Made by a program: the position numbers and the translations under genes | Part shown: in pieces, positions 62,865 to 64,000 of the stretch | Numbering within the stretch: the stretch's first letter is position 1 | Layout: every line of letters starts with the position of its first letter | The notes under the pieces: generated by a model | Database searches by the model: none | Told to the model about the DNA's origin: nothing | The model's input: the letters and a program-made list of their open reading frames with translations, nothing else | Source of the DNA: Laburnicola sp. R22_1 | Lineage: Eukaryota > Ascomycota > Dothideomycetes > Pleosporales > Didymosphaeriaceae | Direction of reading: 5' to 3' | Assembly (NCBI GenBank): GCA_014281115.1 | Contig: JACONQ010000001.1 | Coordinates: 1,302,001-1,366,000, forward strand | Length of the DNA stretch: 64,000 nt

Positions 62865-64000
62865 ACAAACCTTGTCATTAATAGTCGCTCGGCGTTCAAA
62901 CGCCTCTGTGGATGTCACGCAATACTTCTCGGTTTACAGAACGACTTTCGGTTACCCTTCACAAAACGATCTAGGCAGAAACATTCTTTCATTCATCTCT
63001 CATACCCAGTATTACTATCTTAGCGGCGTTTCCTCCTTCCTTCCGCTCGATTTGTTCCCAACCCCCCTTTTGTACCCACGAAGCACGATCCAGCCCAATT
63101 GCTTACTCTCTTCATGTCTCCTCGCCGCTTTAACAGTGACCGACCCGGCACCTTGCTTTTTCCCACTTTTTCTGCTGGTTCACGCGCGTCGGTTCGGCCC
63201 GCTGCAAGGCGTCTATGCACGAGGTGACGGACCAGGCGCTCGCCCCAACTACCAGCGCGTGGCTCGCTCTCCTTCGCTTGTTAGCTTGGAACCGAGCCCG
63301 GCGGGCAAGCGAGTGTGATTTGCTGGGCCCTGGCGAATAGCGCGGGGATAGTCCCGGGCATTGTTGGTCTTGGGCCGGACGGTGGGCTTTGGGAGGAGGC
63401 CGTGTGGCTGGGGTGTCACGGGGGGGTTTCTCCTTGGTTTCTCCTTGGTTTCTCATGGGTCTATGGGTCTATGGGTGTGTGGGGCTTTTGTTTGTGATTA
63501 ACGGCCTATCTGTCGGTCCCGGGGCCTGTAGTCTACGGGCTTCCGTGACATGCCGATGTAATGAATCAATCACTATACCTCAATGGGCAAGCATGTGAGC
63601 CTGAGATTGATGTAGTGTGGTGACTAAGCCCTTGAATACTGAGGAGGTTAGAGAGGTTTTGTACACATGTGTCGTATTGAGGGCGCACGATGGATCCACG
63701 TGGATAGATCCATGGATCCACCCATGGATCTGATATCGTCACGTGACCCGATCGATCCCCAGGTCTCTCCACCCATCTGCATATAACAAAGCCTCCAACG
63801 TGTCTTCGGAACATTCATCCGCCGCATGTCTTGGATGAAGTGTCAGACATTGGAACATGGCATCATGATCATACATACGAGTGGCGTTCGCCGACGATTG
63901 GTGGGAGCGGGAGCGACGCGGTTCTGTCAGGTTCATTCTAGGACATGTGTCTTGCTACTATGTAAACTAAGTGATCTTGTGTAAATTGTGGCTTATATGT
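62865..64000. other. right end, no gene recognised
   Basis: Contains a G/T-rich microrepeat at 63420-63485 (repeated TTTCTCCTTGG and ATGGGTCT units) and a cluster of GGATCCA/TGGATCC half-sites with the palindrome ATCCACGTGGAT at 63694-63705. Short open frames have no protein character. Confidence 0.35.

Overview
This is a window of a filamentous ascomycete nuclear genome, most likely a Dothideomycete (Pleosporales-like). The genes have many short introns (about 46-115 nt) with GTRNGT donors and CTAAC branch sites close to the acceptor. Gene-dense stretches of roughly 50 % GC flank one very AT-rich island with RIP-like decay. The gene set is fungal: an Ayg1-type hydrolase, a DNMT5-type DNA methyltransferase, Wee1, Sec18, Hrp1, Mpe1 and Gyp1.

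Layout. 1-14 kb: a Zn2Cys6 transcription factor (-), the 3'-end-processing factor Mpe1 (-), and Hrp1 (-) head to head with the RabGAP Gyp1 (+). Mpe1 and Hrp1 both act in pre-mRNA cleavage/polyadenylation. 14.4-26.6 kb: the AT-rich island. It is a single nest of transposons. A Tc1/pogo (Fot1-like) element with TA-flanked terminal repeats forms its exact outer boundary. That element was split by an 8.99-kb Ty3/Gypsy chromovirus and by a 957-bp TA-flanked element, and the Gypsy copy was itself hit by a second Fot1-like element. All coding parts are riddled with stops, and paired repeats differ almost only by transitions. 26.9-34.7 kb: a cyclase-family enzyme, a small secreted cysteine-rich protein, a zone of gene debris with a SINE-like insertion and a 90-bp MITE, and the Ayg1-like hydrolase. 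34.7-48 kb: Wee1 (+), glucokinase (+) and lysyl-tRNA synthetase (-), separated by long gene-poor stretches. 48.4-55.4 kb: a 7-kb DNMT5-type gene (-). 56-64 kb: a 2H phosphoesterase, Sec18/NSF and a KxDL-domain protein, all (+).

Most notable observations. (1) The DNMT5-type gene reads through seven exons of about 2,200 codons except for one in-frame TGA, which separates the methyltransferase half from the otherwise intact SNF2/RING half. (2) The whole AT-rich island can be peeled into four nested elements, with target duplications or restored reading frames at the joints. (3) A two-exon gene for a 73-residue secreted protein with 7 cysteines lies 1.8 kb from the island. (4) Splicing is unusual in places: two GC-AG introns, an 8-nt microexon in the lysyl-tRNA synthetase gene, and a 1.3-kb intron in Hrp1 carrying Hrp1-type UAUAUA sites. 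All exon models were built by eye from splice signals and reading-frame arithmetic.
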